A DNA stretch of 64,000 nt. Origin: an uncultured Clostridia bacterium. GTDB taxonomy: Bacteria > Bacillota > Clostridia > Oscillospirales > UBA644. Shown here one piece after another: positions 1-8,906 of the stretch. The DNA is taken from NCBI GenBank assembly GCA_948443805.1, contig CAOJUB010000006.1, positions 24,975 through 88,974 on the forward strand. Direction: 5' to 3'. The first letter of the stretch is position 1; each line of letters opens with the position of its first letter. The notes under the pieces are model-generated. The model saw nothing but the letters and a program-made list of their open reading frames with translations, was not told where the DNA came from and did no database searches. The translations under genes were made by a program, and so were the position numbers.

Positions 1-990
1 CGTGTCTTTCATAATCAGCTGCGTGGAAACCAGTTTCTTGATAACGCCTTCTAACTGACGGATGTTGTTTTTGATTTTATCGGCAATAAAAAATTCAATT
101 TCATCCGAAAGTTTGATATTGTAAGCCGCGCATTTTTTTCGGATGATGGCTACTTTCAGTTCAAGGTCAGGAGCGGAAATATCGGTAATAACGCCCGATT
201 CAAAGCGGGAACGAAGCCGGCTTTCCAGAAGCTGGATATCTTTTGGCGGCCTGTCCGATGCGAGAATGATCTGTTTTTTTGCATGATAAAGGGTTTCAAA
301 GGTATGAAAAAATTCTTCCTGTGTGGAATTCTTTCCCGCAATAAACTGAATGTCATCAACCAGAAGAACGTCAAGCGTCCGGTATTTGTTCCGGATATCC
401 GACATGGTGCGGTTCTGGATATTTTCGATTACGTCATTGATAAATTCTTCACTGGAAACATATAAAATACGGAAAGAGGGATTATTTTTCAGAATTTCGT
501 TTTTGATGGCGTTGAGCAGATGCGTTTTTCCCAGCCCTGTATTTCCGTAAATAAAAAGAGGGTTGTACATTGTTGCCGGATGTTTGGCTACGGCAACACA
601 GGAAGCGTGTGCGTGCTGGTTAGAAGAACCGACAATGAAGTTATCGAAAGTATATTCTTCATCGTTCATCGAAACCAGTTCTTCTTGCGGTTCCTCTTCT
701 GGAAGAGGATTTTCCGAGTGTTTTTTTATATTTTCATAGATTTTTTTATCTAAAACAACACTGATTTTCATGTCGAAACCAACAATTGATGATAAGACAT
801 CTTCGATGATATCCTTATATTTGGAAATGATGATCGACTGCTGAATGGTATTTTCTACCACAAGGATAAAATAATCGTTTTCATATTTTAAAGGATAAAC
901 GGTTTTAATCCAGAGTTTCATCACGGTTTCCGAAAGAGACCCGGAAAGCGTTTCTACGGTTTTGTCCCAGATGTTTTGAATGCTTTTCAT
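1..990 (-). CDS. dnaA: Chromosomal replication initiator DnaA (3' end cut by window)
   Basis: AAA+ ATPase that binds DnaA boxes and opens the replication origin. The ATG at 990 is preceded by an A+G6+A Shine-Dalgarno at 1001-1007. The 330 codons present give domain I (about 1-80), a short acidic linker, then the AAA+ core with Walker A GNTGLGKT at residues 149-156, Walker B LLVDDIQF near 210 and the Box VII arginine region (ESRLRSRFE). The DNA-binding domain IV lies outside the window. The gene is divergent from rpmH, the usual arrangement at a Bacillota origin. The product assignment is secure; only the C-terminus is unseen. Confidence 0.97.
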   Translation of the reverse strand, partial: MKSIQNIWDKTVETLSGSLSETVMKLWIKTVYPLKYENDYFILVVENTIQQSIIISKYKDIIEDVLSSIVGFDMKISVVLDKKIYENIKKHSENPLPEEEPQEELVSMNDEEYTFDNFIVGSSNQHAHASCVAVAKHPATMYNPLFIYGNTGLGKTHLLNAIKNEILKNNPSFRILYVSSEEFINDVIENIQNRTMSDIRNKYRTLDVLLVDDIQFIAGKNSTQEEFFHTFETLYHAKKQIILASDRPPKDIQLLESRLRSRFESGVITDISAPDLELKVAIIRKKCAAYNIKLSDEIEFFIADKIKNNIRQLEGVIKKLVSTQLIMKDT

Positions 991-1145
991 TTTGTCTGTT
1001 TCCCCCCTGTTTATTTTTTCTGAAAGAAAACCGGCTTCCCCATGAAAAATCCGGTTTATTTTTGAAGAATAAAATAACGCGGTAATATTTAAATAGAATC
1101 ATTATTCTAATATATTATTATAATATTATATATACCACGCCCTCT

Positions 1146-1174
1146 ATTCTATCATAAAAGGCTGGGGAATGCAA
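1146..1174 (-). promoter_or_regulatory. Candidate sigma-A promoter of dnaA
   Basis: On the minus strand TTGCAT (1169-1174) and TAGAAT (1146-1151) are separated by 17 bases, leaving a leader of about 150 bases before dnaA. Both boxes deviate by one or two bases from consensus, and other TATAAT-like hexamers lie in the AT-rich tract, so the exact start site is uncertain. Confidence 0.5.
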
Positions 1175-1215
1175 GGAATATCTGTAAAAAGTCGAAAAAA
1201 ATTCAGTTTTGGAAC

Positions 1216-1244
1216 TTGACAAGCGGACAATTTCCCTATATAAT
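1216..1244 (+). promoter_or_regulatory. Sigma-A promoter of rpmH operon
   Basis: Perfect consensus TTGACA (1216-1221), 17-base spacer, TATAAT (1239-1244). It lies 38 bases upstream of the rpmH start and probably drives rpmH-rnpA-yidD and onward. Confidence 0.9.
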
Positions 1245-1281
1245 GAATAAAGGACTATATTTTTTAAGGAGGGAAAGCAAG

Positions 1282-1416
1282 ATGGTAAGAACCTATCAGC
1301 CTAAGAAAAGACAGAGAAGCAAAGTTCACGGTTTTCGTAAGAGAATGAAAACTGCAAACGGCAGAAAAGTCCTTGCGAGAAGACGCGCAAGAGGCAGAAA
1401 GCAGCTGAGCCTGTAA
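1282..1416 (+). CDS. rpmH: 50S ribosomal protein L34
   Basis: 44-residue, extremely basic large-subunit protein. It has the family hallmarks: MVRTYQPK at the N-terminus, HGFRKRMKT in the middle and a C-terminal K/R-rich segment ending in L. The ATG at 1282 follows AAGGAGGGAAA at 1266-1276, which fixes the start against a longer upstream reading. It is first gene of the conserved rpmH-rnpA-yidD-yidC-jag cluster, 15 bases ahead of rnpA. Confidence 0.97.
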   Translation: MVRTYQPKKRQRSKVHGFRKRMKTANGRKVLARRRARGRKQLSL

Positions 1417-1431
1417 GGCCGGCAATCCTGC

Positions 1432-1815
1432 ATGAAACAAACCTTATCTCTTTGTGATAACCGAGCATTCAGAGCCTTATATCATAGGGGAAAACGTGCT
1501 GTTTTCTCTACTTTTGCTGTTTATTACCGCAAAAACCGGAAAAATAACGGTTGGAACCGAATGGGGATCACCGTCAGCAAAAAGATAGGAAACGCTGTAT
1601 GCAGAAACAGAGCCAAAAGAGTCCTCAGAGAGGCGTATCGCCTCAATGAACCCCAGCTTTGCACAGGGGTTGATTTTGTTTTTGTGGCCCGGTCTAAAAC
1701 GGTTGATGTGAATATGCGCCAGGTTGAAAAAGAAATGCATATTTTCTTCAGAAAAGAGGCTTTGTTGAAAGAAAAAGGAGGGTTCGATGAAAAAGGCGGC
1801 CCTTTGGTTAATTGA
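1432..1815 (+). CDS. rnpA: Ribonuclease P protein component
   Basis: Protein subunit of RNase P, which assists the catalytic RNA in removing 5' leaders from pre-tRNAs. 127 residues, a normal length. The RNR signature is clear in NAVCRNRAKRVLREAYR, following the strand GITVSKKIG. It begins 15 bases after rpmH and its 3' end overlaps yidD by 29 bases in another frame, so the genes are co-transcribed. Confidence 0.96.
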   Translation: MKQTLSLCDNRAFRALYHRGKRAVFSTFAVYYRKNRKNNGWNRMGITVSKKIGNAVCRNRAKRVLREAYRLNEPQLCTGVDFVFVARSKTVDVNMRQVEKEMHIFFRKEALLKEKGGFDEKGGPLVN

Positions 1816-1996
1816 ATTTTACAGAAAGCATATCTCGCCGTTTAAGCCGTGTTGCTGCCGGTTTATTCCTTCGTGTTCGGAATATGCTTTGTCTGCGTTT
1901 CAGAAATACAGTTTTCTGAAAGCTCTTTTTCTTTCGGTAAAAAGAATTGTAAGGTGCAACCCTTTCTGTAAAGGCGGGTATGACCCGCTGCCATGA
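1787..1996 (+). CDS. yidD: Membrane protein insertion efficiency factor YidD
   Basis: 69-residue member of the YidD/Haemolysin-D-like family that promotes YidC-dependent insertion of membrane proteins. Recognised by the N-terminal amphipathic segment LIEFYRKHISPF, the cysteine motif CRFIPSCSEYA, and the C-terminal CNPFCKGGYDP. It starts inside rnpA with GGAGG directly upstream. It is the usual partner gene between rnpA and yidC. Confidence 0.95.
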   Translation: MKKAALWLIEFYRKHISPFKPCCCRFIPSCSEYALSAFQKYSFLKALFLSVKRIVRCNPFCKGGYDPLP

Positions 1997-2124
1997 AAAG
2001 CCCGGAATTTTTCCGGACGGCATATCCGGCCTGACGCAGAGGCGAAAAAGAAAAGCGGAGACCTACGGCTACATCCGTTTAGCAGAATTCTCCCACACAA
2101 AGAAAGGTATGGTTAAAGACGTAG

Positions 2125-3078
2125 ATGGGAAATATTTTAAACATAATATATGTTCCCCTGGCAATGATTCTGAAGCTTTGCTATTCGATTACAAATAATT
2201 ACGGTTTGGCGATTATTTTCTTTGCTTTTATCGCGAAAGTTTTGATGCTTCCCGTATCGGTGAAAAGCGAACTGGGAAGAAGGAAAATGGTGAAAGTTCA
2301 GCCAAAACTTCAGGCTTTGCAGCAGAAATACAAAAACAATACCCGCGATCAGAGATATATGGACGAAGTACAGGCGGTATACCGCGAAGAAGGCTACAGT
2401 CAGATGTCGGGCTGTTTGCCGACGCTGATCCAGTTTCCTTTGATTATGGGTCTTTGGAATGCGATCAGAAATCCGCTTACCTATGTTTGTGGTCTTGTGG
2501 AAAAAACAATGTATCCCATCTTCCAGAAACTGACCGAATTGGGTGTGGAGAATCTGGGAACCTGGGATCTTGCAGCCAATAAAAAGGCGATTAATGAAAT
2601 TGCTATCGCGCAGGGAATTGATCAGTATGGCGATCAGCTTTCCGGTCTGCTTCCGGAAGGATTCCGGAATATCGACCTGAATTTTTTCGGTCTGAATCTC
2701 GGTGATAAACCGGTTTTCGGATGGGATTGGACAATTCTGATTCCGATTATTTCCGCCCTGACCTCCTTTTTGGTTGGCTATATCGGACAGCGGATCAACA
2801 GAACAAAAGGCGCGCAGCAGGATCCGACGCAGAAAAGTATGAATTTTGTTTTATATACCATGCCGTTGATTTCTCTTTGGATGGGCTTTTCTTTCCAAAT
2901 CGGCGTTGGTATTTATTGGATTTTTTCCAATATCTTCTCTTTGATTCAGACGGTTCTCTTGCCGCTTTGTCTTCGGGAAAAGAAACAGGTAGTTCCCGTA
3001 AAAGAGAAAAAATTAAATTATAATCAGCTTCAGAAAATGGAACGAGAAAAAAAAGCGGCCGAAAAAGAAGATTCGTAA
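2125..3078 (+). CDS. yidC: Membrane protein insertase YidC/Oxa1 family
   Basis: Insertase for inner-membrane proteins, with or without SecYEG. 317 residues with hydrophobic segments near residues 25-45, 93-115, 198-220 and 240-275, and a basic C-terminal tail (KEKKLNYNQLQK...) that can contact ribosomes. There is no lipoprotein signal, so this is the short form seen in many Clostridia. The charged residue of the hydrophilic groove appears as Lys (FIAKVLMLP) where Bacillus has Arg. 128 bases separate it from yidD; jag follows, as in other Bacillota. Confidence 0.95.
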   Translation: MGNILNIIYVPLAMILKLCYSITNNYGLAIIFFAFIAKVLMLPVSVKSELGRRKMVKVQPKLQALQQKYKNNTRDQRYMDEVQAVYREEGYSQMSGCLPTLIQFPLIMGLWNAIRNPLTYVCGLVEKTMYPIFQKLTELGVENLGTWDLAANKKAINEIAIAQGIDQYGDQLSGLLPEGFRNIDLNFFGLNLGDKPVFGWDWTILIPIISALTSFLVGYIGQRINRTKGAQQDPTQKSMNFVLYTMPLISLWMGFSFQIGVGIYWIFSNIFSLIQTVLLPLCLREKKQVVPVKEKKLNYNQLQKMEREKKAAEKEDS

Positions 3079-3153
3079 CAAGAAAATGAAGGAAACAAAA
3101 ATGATTTTCCGTTATAAAACGGAAAGAGATGAAAAGGAAGGAACCGGCCTGTT

Positions 3154-3996
3154 ATGGAAAAAATAATAAGCGGTAAAACAATTGACGATGCGGTTGCGCA
3201 GGCGTGTGCGGAACTGAAGCTTGACAGAAGCGAATTCACCTATGAAATTGTAGAAATGGAAAAAAAGGGTTTTCTCGGTTTGGGAAGCAAGCCTGCGGTA
3301 ATAAAAGTAACCTATAACGGAACGCCGGAAAGATATCTTTCCGACTATATGAAAGGTTTTTTTGCGCTGCTCGGCGTAATGTCCTATGAAGAAGAGATCG
3401 TTGTCGGCGAGGACGGGCAGATCAATATCCAGCTGAACGGTGAAAGTTTGGAAGAGTATACGCAAAAAGGCTGCAATATTGTAGAAAGTCTTCAGTATAT
3501 TCTTGTTATGTCGCTGAATAAACAGTCGGAAGAACGTTACAGACTAACGCTGAACATTAATGATTATAAAGAAAAATCAGCGGAAAAACTGAAGGCTCTC
3601 GCGCAGAAAACGGCGAAAAAGGTTCTTTCGACCAAAAGAAAACAGACGCTGATGCCGATGTCCTCTTTCCAGAGAAGAATTATCCATTCGGCTCTTGCTG
3701 ATTTTGATGAAAATATCGAGACCTTTTCTGTCGGAGAAGAACCGAACCGGAAAGTGGTTATTTCTTATACCGGAAGCGACCGGCCTATGGGCGGCGGAAG
3801 ACGTCCTGGAGGCAACGGCGGAAGAAACGGCGGCTATAATAACAGAGGCGGCCGGAATTCTTCAAGAGGCGGAGACAGAAGACCCCGTTCTTCAAATATG
3901 CCGAAGGCAACAACGGCGGGCGAGCCTTTTAAAATGACCCAGATTTATCCGAAACCTGCGATAGAGCGGGATAATTCCGCTTTTAAAGTCGATTGA
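3154..3996 (+). CDS. khpB: RNA-binding protein KhpB/Jag with RGG-like tail
   Basis: Jag/KhpB (EloR) partners with KhpA as an RNA-binding protein and affects cell elongation in Bacillota. 280 residues: Jag-N domain (about 1-50, with KGFLGLGSKPA), a KH domain (about 75-150) and an R3H domain (about 150-205; the R3H motif is RRIIHSAL). After residue 208 the protein has an unusual low-complexity tail rich in GG, RG and NG (GGGRRPGGNGG, RGGRNSSRGGD) before a short unique C-terminus. It sits directly downstream of yidC, the normal place. Confidence 0.94.
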   Translation: MEKIISGKTIDDAVAQACAELKLDRSEFTYEIVEMEKKGFLGLGSKPAVIKVTYNGTPERYLSDYMKGFFALLGVMSYEEEIVVGEDGQINIQLNGESLEEYTQKGCNIVESLQYILVMSLNKQSEERYRLTLNINDYKEKSAEKLKALAQKTAKKVLSTKRKQTLMPMSSFQRRIIHSALADFDENIETFSVGEEPNRKVVISYTGSDRPMGGGRRPGGNGGRNGGYNNRGGRNSSRGGDRRPRSSNMPKATTAGEPFKMTQIYPKPAIERDNSAFKVD

Positions 3997-4091
3997 TTCT
4001 TCTTTGAATCGGTTTTCTCAGAAAAGGCCGGGCGTTTGTTCGGAGAATAACAATGATTTTTGCCGTGAAGGCGTATTGAATCAGAACAAAA

Positions 4092-4120
4092 GATGCGGGC
4101 TTTTCAGTCCGCATTTTTTT
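4092..4120 (+). terminator. Intrinsic terminator between jag and mnmE
   Basis: Stem ATGCGG (4093-4098) / CCGCAT (4109-4114) with a 10-base loop, followed by seven T. It ends only 17 bases before the mnmE start codon, so transcription from the rpmH operon should be reduced before mnmE. Confidence 0.75.
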
Positions 4121-4137
4121 CCGAAGAAAGGACAAGT

Positions 4138-5523
4138 ATGGAAAAAAGAAACGATACGGTCTGCGCTATTATGACGCCGCTTCTTTCGGGTGCAACGGGC
4201 GCTGTTCGGATTTCCGGTCCCGAAGCTTTTACGATTGCTGAAACAGTTTTCTCTGTTTCTCTGGCGGACAAGCCGGGACATACGCTGCATTACGGCGTTG
4301 TTTACGATAGCGCGGGACGGGCTTTGGATGATGTTGTGGCTTCGGTTTACCGGGCGCCGAAAAGCTTTACGGGCGAGGATATTGTGGAGTTTTCCTGCCA
4401 TGGAAGCGTTTATGTTTTACGAGAATTGGTTAAAGCGTTGATTTCTCACGGAGCCAGACAGGCGCAGCGCGGCGAGTTTTCAAAACGGGCTTTTATGAAC
4501 GGAAAAATCGATATGGCGCAGGCGCAGGGGATTATTGACCTGATCGAATCGGAAAGTGAAAAAGAAGCCTGGATTGCCTATCGTCATCTTTCCGGTAGTC
4601 TGTCGAAAAAAATAGAAGAAATCCGGCAGCCGCTGTTGGAAATCACGGCGCAGATTCTTGCTTATATTGATTATCCGGATGATGAAATCGGAGAGATATC
4701 TTCTGAAACGTTGCAAAAAAGTATTTTTTCTGCCAGAGACAGCATTGTTTCTCTGAAAAGAACCTTTGATTCCGGTAAGTTGGTAAAGGAAGGCTTGACG
4801 GTTTGTCTCTGCGGAAAGCCGAACGCCGGAAAATCCATGCTGCTGAATCAGTTTGCCGGATATGACAGGAGTATCGTTACGGCAATTGCCGGAACGACCC
4901 GGGACGCTGTTGAAGAAACCGTAGAGATCGGCGGTATGAAAGTCCGTCTTTGGGACACGGCAGGACTTCGTGAAACAGAGGACGAAGTGGAAAAAATCGG
5001 CGTTTCGATTGCAGAAGAAAAAATGCGGAGTGCCCAGCTGATTCTTGCGGTTTTTGACGGTTCCAGACCGCTGGATGAAGAAGATAGAAAGATTTGTGCT
5101 TCTTTGCAGGAAGCGCCGGGTGAAAAAATTGCTCTTTTGAATAAACAGGACCTTATTTCTGCTGAAAACAAGGCTCTTTTTTCCGATACCGAAGCGTTTT
5201 TGGAAAAAACCGGCTGTTTTTCAGCGGTTTGCCGGGTGTCGGCAAAGAAAGGCGAGGGGATGGAACTTGTCCGGGAACGGATGACTTCTCTTTTCGGAAA
5301 AATCGATCCTGATGAGGAAATTATTACCGATTTCCGGCAGTATCAGTGTTTGGTCCGCGCAGAAGAAGCGATCGGTCATGCCGTTCAAAACCTTTCTTTG
5401 ACGCCGGACGTTCTTCTTGCCGATATAGAAGACGCGATTTCTGCGCTTGGAACCGTAACGGGAAAGAGCGTGGGCGAAGAAGTGATAGAAACGATTTTTT
5501 CCCGGTTCTGTGTGGGGAAATAA
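4138..5523 (+). CDS. mnmE: tRNA modification GTPase MnmE
   Basis: GTPase that with MnmG installs carboxymethylaminomethyl groups on the wobble uridine of tRNAs. 461 residues: N-terminal folate-binding domain (1-120), helical domain, inserted G domain with G1 GKPNAGKS (226-233), G3 DTAG, G4 NKQD, and the C-terminal CVGK, a variant of the family's C(I/L/V)GK motif. The start at 4138 is chosen because GAAAGGA lies upstream and the following MEKRNDTVCAIMTP matches the family N-terminus. mnmG does not follow, which is unusual. Confidence 0.97.
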   Translation: MEKRNDTVCAIMTPLLSGATGAVRISGPEAFTIAETVFSVSLADKPGHTLHYGVVYDSAGRALDDVVASVYRAPKSFTGEDIVEFSCHGSVYVLRELVKALISHGARQAQRGEFSKRAFMNGKIDMAQAQGIIDLIESESEKEAWIAYRHLSGSLSKKIEEIRQPLLEITAQILAYIDYPDDEIGEISSETLQKSIFSARDSIVSLKRTFDSGKLVKEGLTVCLCGKPNAGKSMLLNQFAGYDRSIVTAIAGTTRDAVEETVEIGGMKVRLWDTAGLRETEDEVEKIGVSIAEEKMRSAQLILAVFDGSRPLDEEDRKICASLQEAPGEKIALLNKQDLISAENKALFSDTEAFLEKTGCFSAVCRVSAKKGEGMELVRERMTSLFGKIDPDEEIITDFRQYQCLVRAEEAIGHAVQNLSLTPDVLLADIEDAISALGTVTGKSVGEEVIETIFSRFCVGK

Positions 5524-5576
5524 TCGGTTGTTTCATGTATCATGGAACGGTGCCTGGACGGCGGAAAGGAGCGAGA

Positions 5577-6419
5577 ATGGCGCTGACAGATTTGAACACC
5601 CTGCGGCCGCTTTTGGAAAAACACGGTTTTTCTTTTTCAAAAGGGCTGGGACAAAATTTTTTGATCAATGCCGTGGTTCCGCGGAAAATAGCAGAAAATG
5701 CAAAAGGCAATGTCCTGGAAATCGGCCCTGGCGCAGGCTGCTTAACATATGAGCTGGCCTCCCGCGCCGAAAAAGTTGTTGCCGTGGAGGTGGACGGGCG
5801 GTTGCTTTCGGTTCTTTCCGAAAGCCTGGCAGAATTCTCCAACGTTTCCGTTTTGCATGCCGATATTTTAAAAACCGACCTTTTTTCTCTTTTTGACGGT
5901 GATTTTTCCGTTTATGCGAATCTGCCGTATTATATTACTACTCCGGTTGTGATGTATCTGCTTGAAAGCGGCGCGCCGATCCGCGAGATTACCGTGATGG
6001 TGCAGAAAGAAGTCGCCGATCGCTTCACCGCGGAGCCGGGAGACTCCGATTACGGCGCTGTTACAGCGTCGATCGGGTATTATGCGAAAACCGAAAAACT
6101 GTTTTCGGTTTCTTCCGGGAATTTTCTTCCGCGGCCGAAGGTCGATTCTGCGGTTATCCGCCTGACGAAAATTTCTCCGCCGGTTTCGGTTCGGAGCCGG
6201 GAAACATTGTTCCGCGTGATCAAATCGGCTTTTGCCATGCGGAGAAAAACACTGGTAAATAATTTAAAGCAGGAATTTTATCTTTCAAAGGACGAAGGGG
6301 AAGCGATTCTGGAAAAACTCGGCTTTGAAAAAACGGTGCGGGGGGAACGCCTTTCCCTTGCGGATTATGCGAAAATTGCAGATGAAATAGAAAAAAGAAA
6401 GGAATGTGAACCAGCATGA
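5577..6419 (+). CDS. rsmA: 16S rRNA (adenine1518/1519-N6) dimethyltransferase RsmA
   Basis: KsgA/RsmA dimethylates two adjacent adenines in helix 45 of 16S rRNA using SAM. 280 residues; motif GQNFL at the N-terminus, SAM site LEIGPGAG, acidic VVAVEVD, and catalytic motif IV NLPYYIT. The ATG at 5577 is preceded by GGAAAGGAG, so the longer upstream reading that overlaps mnmE is rejected. It begins 53 bases after mnmE and its stop overlaps the next start (ATGA, 6416-6419). Confidence 0.96.
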   Translation: MALTDLNTLRPLLEKHGFSFSKGLGQNFLINAVVPRKIAENAKGNVLEIGPGAGCLTYELASRAEKVVAVEVDGRLLSVLSESLAEFSNVSVLHADILKTDLFSLFDGDFSVYANLPYYITTPVVMYLLESGAPIREITVMVQKEVADRFTAEPGDSDYGAVTASIGYYAKTEKLFSVSSGNFLPRPKVDSAVIRLTKISPPVSVRSRETLFRVIKSAFAMRRKTLVNNLKQEFYLSKDEGEAILEKLGFEKTVRGERLSLADYAKIADEIEKRKECEPA

Positions 6420-8848
6420 AATTCGGTTATTTTGACGACAACCGCAGAGAATATGTCATTACCCGTCCGGATACGCCGTATCCGTGGATCAATTATTTAG
6501 GCGAGGAGGATTTCTTTTCTCTGACGTCAAACACCGGCGGCGGTTATTCTTTTTATAAAGACGCGCGCATGCTCCGCCTGACCCGCTACCGCTATAATAA
6601 TGTGCCTACCGACGGCGGCGGCAAATATTTTTATATCAACGATGAGGGGGATGTCTGGTCTCCGTCCTGGATGCCTGTCAAAGCAGAACTGGAAGAATAT
6701 GAATGCCGGCACGGTCTGGGTTATACTTCGATCAAAGGAAAAAGAAACGGTGTTTCTGCAGTGCGGACATCGCTTGTTCCGCTGGGTTATACGGCGGAAG
6801 TAACGCAGTTAAAAGTGAAAAACGAGACCGATCGGGTAAAAAACCTAAAACTGTTTTCTTTTGTCGAATGGTGTCTGTGGAACGCCTTTGACGATATGAC
6901 GAATTTCCAGCGGAATTTTTCGATCGGCGAGGTTGAGGTTGAAGGTTCGGCTCTTTACCATAAAACCGAATACAGGGAACGGCGGAACCATTACGGCGTT
7001 TTTTGGGTAAACAGCGAAATTTCAGGCTTTGATACTGACAGAGAAACCTTTTTAGGCTTATATAACGGTTTTGGCGAAGCCAAAGTTCCCAAAGCCGGAA
7101 AATCTGAAAATTCCGTCGCTTCCGGCTGGGCGCCGATTGCCTCTCACGGGATTGACTGCACCATGCAGCCGGGAGAGGAAAAGTCCTTTCTTTTTGTTCT
7201 TGGCTATTGTGAAAATAAAAAAGAAGAAAAATGGCAGAAGCCCGGCGTGATTAACAAAGCTCCCGCAGAGAAACTGTTTTCCGCCTTTTCTACCGATGAG
7301 CAGTTTGACCAGGCTCTTCAGGCAATCCGGGACTATTTTGACGGGATGCTGTCGAATTATCAGGCGAAAACGCCCGATGAGAAGATGAACCGTATGGTGA
7401 ATATCTGGAATCAGTATCAGTGCACGGTGACCTATCATATGTCCCGTTCCGCTTCTTATTTTGAATCGGGCATCGGCCGCGGTATGGGATTCCGTGATTC
7501 ATCGCAGGATCTGCTTGGTTTTGTTCATATTCTCCCATCGCTTGCCCGGCAGCGGATTTTGGATATCGCCGCCACGCAGTTTGAGGATGGTTCCGCCTAC
7601 CATCAGTATCAGCCTTTGACGAAAAAGGGAAATCATGATATCGGCTCGGGTTTCAATGACGATCCCCTCTGGCTGATTTTCGGCGTTGCCGCGTATATCA
7701 AAGAAACCGGCGATACCGCCATTTTGGAGGAATCGGTTCCTTACGACTGCGATCCGGAAAAAGCGCAGCCCCTCTGGCACCACCTGAAAATGTCATTTCG
7801 TCATGTGGTTGACAATCTTGGCCCGCACGGCCTTCCTCTGATTGGCCGAGCCGACTGGAACGACTGTTTGAATCTCAACTGTTTCAGCGAAACGCCGGGC
7901 GAATCGTTCCAGACGACGGCGAATTTTGAAAGTGGGATTGCAGAATCGGTCTTTATTGCCGGCATGTTTGTCGCAGTGGGAGAGGATTATCAGGCGCTCT
8001 GCAAAATAGCGGGACAGGAAGAGGAAGCCGGTTTTGGGAAAAAAGAATGTGAAAAAATGGTTCAGAATGTTCTGACTCATGGCTGGGACGGCGAATGGTT
8101 TTTACGTGCCTATGATGCTTTCGGCAAAAAAATCGGTTCGAAAGAATGCACCGATGGTCAGATTTATATCGAACCGCAGGGCTTTTGCGTGATGGCTGGA
8201 ATCGGCGTGAAAGAAGGGCTTGCCGAAAAAGCGCTGAATTCCGTTCGCGACCGGCTGGAAACTCGTTACGGTATTTCATTGCTTGATCCGACATATAAGG
8301 AGTATCATGTCGAACTGGGCGAGGTATCGTCCTATCCGCCTTCGTATAAGGAAAACGGCGGGATTTTCTGCCATAACAATCCCTGGATCACGATTGCGGA
8401 GTCGGTTCTTGGCCGCGGCGACCGGGCATATTTGACCTATAAAAATATCTGTCCGGCTTACACCGAGGAAATTTCCGAAAAACACCGCACAGAACCGTAT
8501 GTTTATTCGCAGATGATTGCAAGTAAGGACGCGCCGAATCAGGGCGAGGCGAAAAATTCATGGCTGACCGGAACATCTTCCTGGACGCTCTATTCGGTAA
8601 CGCAGTATATTCTTGGTGTTCGTCCCTCTTATGACGGGTTGGTTGTCGATCCCTGTATTCCCGCCGACTGGAAAGAATTTGAGGTTACAAGAAAATTCCG
8701 CGGCGATGTCTATGTCATCAAAGTGAACAATCCCAACGGAAAGATGAAAGGGGTTTCTTCGATGACGGTTGACGGAAAAACCGTTGACGGAAACCAAATT
8801 CCTTTTTCCGGCGACGGGAAAACGCATCGGGTTGAAGTTGTTCTTTAA
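6416..8848 (+). CDS. cbp: Cellobiose phosphorylase (GH94)
   Basis: Cytosolic enzyme that splits cellobiose with phosphate into glucose 1-phosphate and glucose, saving ATP in cellulose or beta-glucan users. 810 residues, almost the length of clostridial cellobiose phosphorylases, starting [16 protein letters not shown] and colinear with them throughout. The general acid is Asp483 in [35 protein letters not shown] marks the active-site barrel entrance. No transporter or other cellobiose gene is adjacent. Translation is coupled to rsmA by ATGA overlap, so it is part of a housekeeping operon, which is odd for a catabolic enzyme. Cellodextrin phosphorylase is the main alternative but is normally longer. 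Confidence 0.93.
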   Translation: MKFGYFDDNRREYVITRPDTPYPWINYLGEEDFFSLTSNTGGGYSFYKDARMLRLTRYRYNNVPTDGGGKYFYINDEGDVWSPSWMPVKAELEEYECRHGLGYTSIKGKRNGVSAVRTSLVPLGYTAEVTQLKVKNETDRVKNLKLFSFVEWCLWNAFDDMTNFQRNFSIGEVEVEGSALYHKTEYRERRNHYGVFWVNSEISGFDTDRETFLGLYNGFGEAKVPKAGKSENSVASGWAPIASHGIDCTMQPGEEKSFLFVLGYCENKKEEKWQKPGVINKAPAEKLFSAFSTDEQFDQALQAIRDYFDGMLSNYQAKTPDEKMNRMVNIWNQYQCTVTYHMSRSASYFESGIGRGMGFRDSSQDLLGFVHILPSLARQRILDIAATQFEDGSAYHQYQPLTKKGNHDIGSGFNDDPLWLIFGVAAYIKETGDTAILEESVPYDCDPEKAQPLWHHLKMSFRHVVDNLGPHGLPLIGRADWNDCLNLNCFSETPGESFQTTANFESGIAESVFIAGMFVAVGEDYQALCKIAGQEEEAGFGKKECEKMVQNVLTHGWDGEWFLRAYDAFGKKIGSKECTDGQIYIEPQGFCVMAGIGVKEGLAEKALNSVRDRLETRYGISLLDPTYKEYHVELGEVSSYPPSYKENGGIFCHNNPWITIAESVLGRGDRAYLTYKNICPAYTEEISEKHRTEPYVYSQMIASKDAPNQGEAKNSWLTGTSSWTLYSVTQYILGVRPSYDGLVVDPCIPADWKEFEVTRKFRGDVYVIKVNNPNGKMKGVSSMTVDGKTVDGNQIPFSGDGKTHRVEVVL

Positions 8849-8850
8849 AA

Positions 8851-8889
8851 AAGAAAGCAGGACAGATTTTCTGTCCTGCTTTCTTTTTT
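8851..8889. terminator. Bidirectional intrinsic terminator
   Basis: Stem AAAGCAGGACAG / CTGTCCTGCTTT with a TTTT-type loop, A-rich before and T-rich after. It lies between the convergent GH94 and tyrS genes and can end both transcripts. Confidence 0.9.
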
Positions 8890-8906
8890 ACTGGCTGTTC
8901 GATTTT

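Larger units (their letters stand above)
991..1281. other. dnaA-rpmH intergenic region, AT-rich, origin-proximal
   Basis: This 290-base divergent spacer holds promoters for both flanking genes and a very AT-rich core at about 1080-1135 (runs of TATTATAATA type) that could help duplex opening. A short inverted repeat (AACCGG/CCGGTT, about 1031-1058) lies in the dnaA leader. I find no clear DnaA box (TTATCCACA or its complement) here, so the functional oriC may lie on the other side of dnaA, outside the window. Confidence 0.5.

Noticed and set aside
991..1281. A functional oriC with DnaA boxes
   Set aside because: The region is AT-rich, but no TTATCCACA-like box is visible on either strand.
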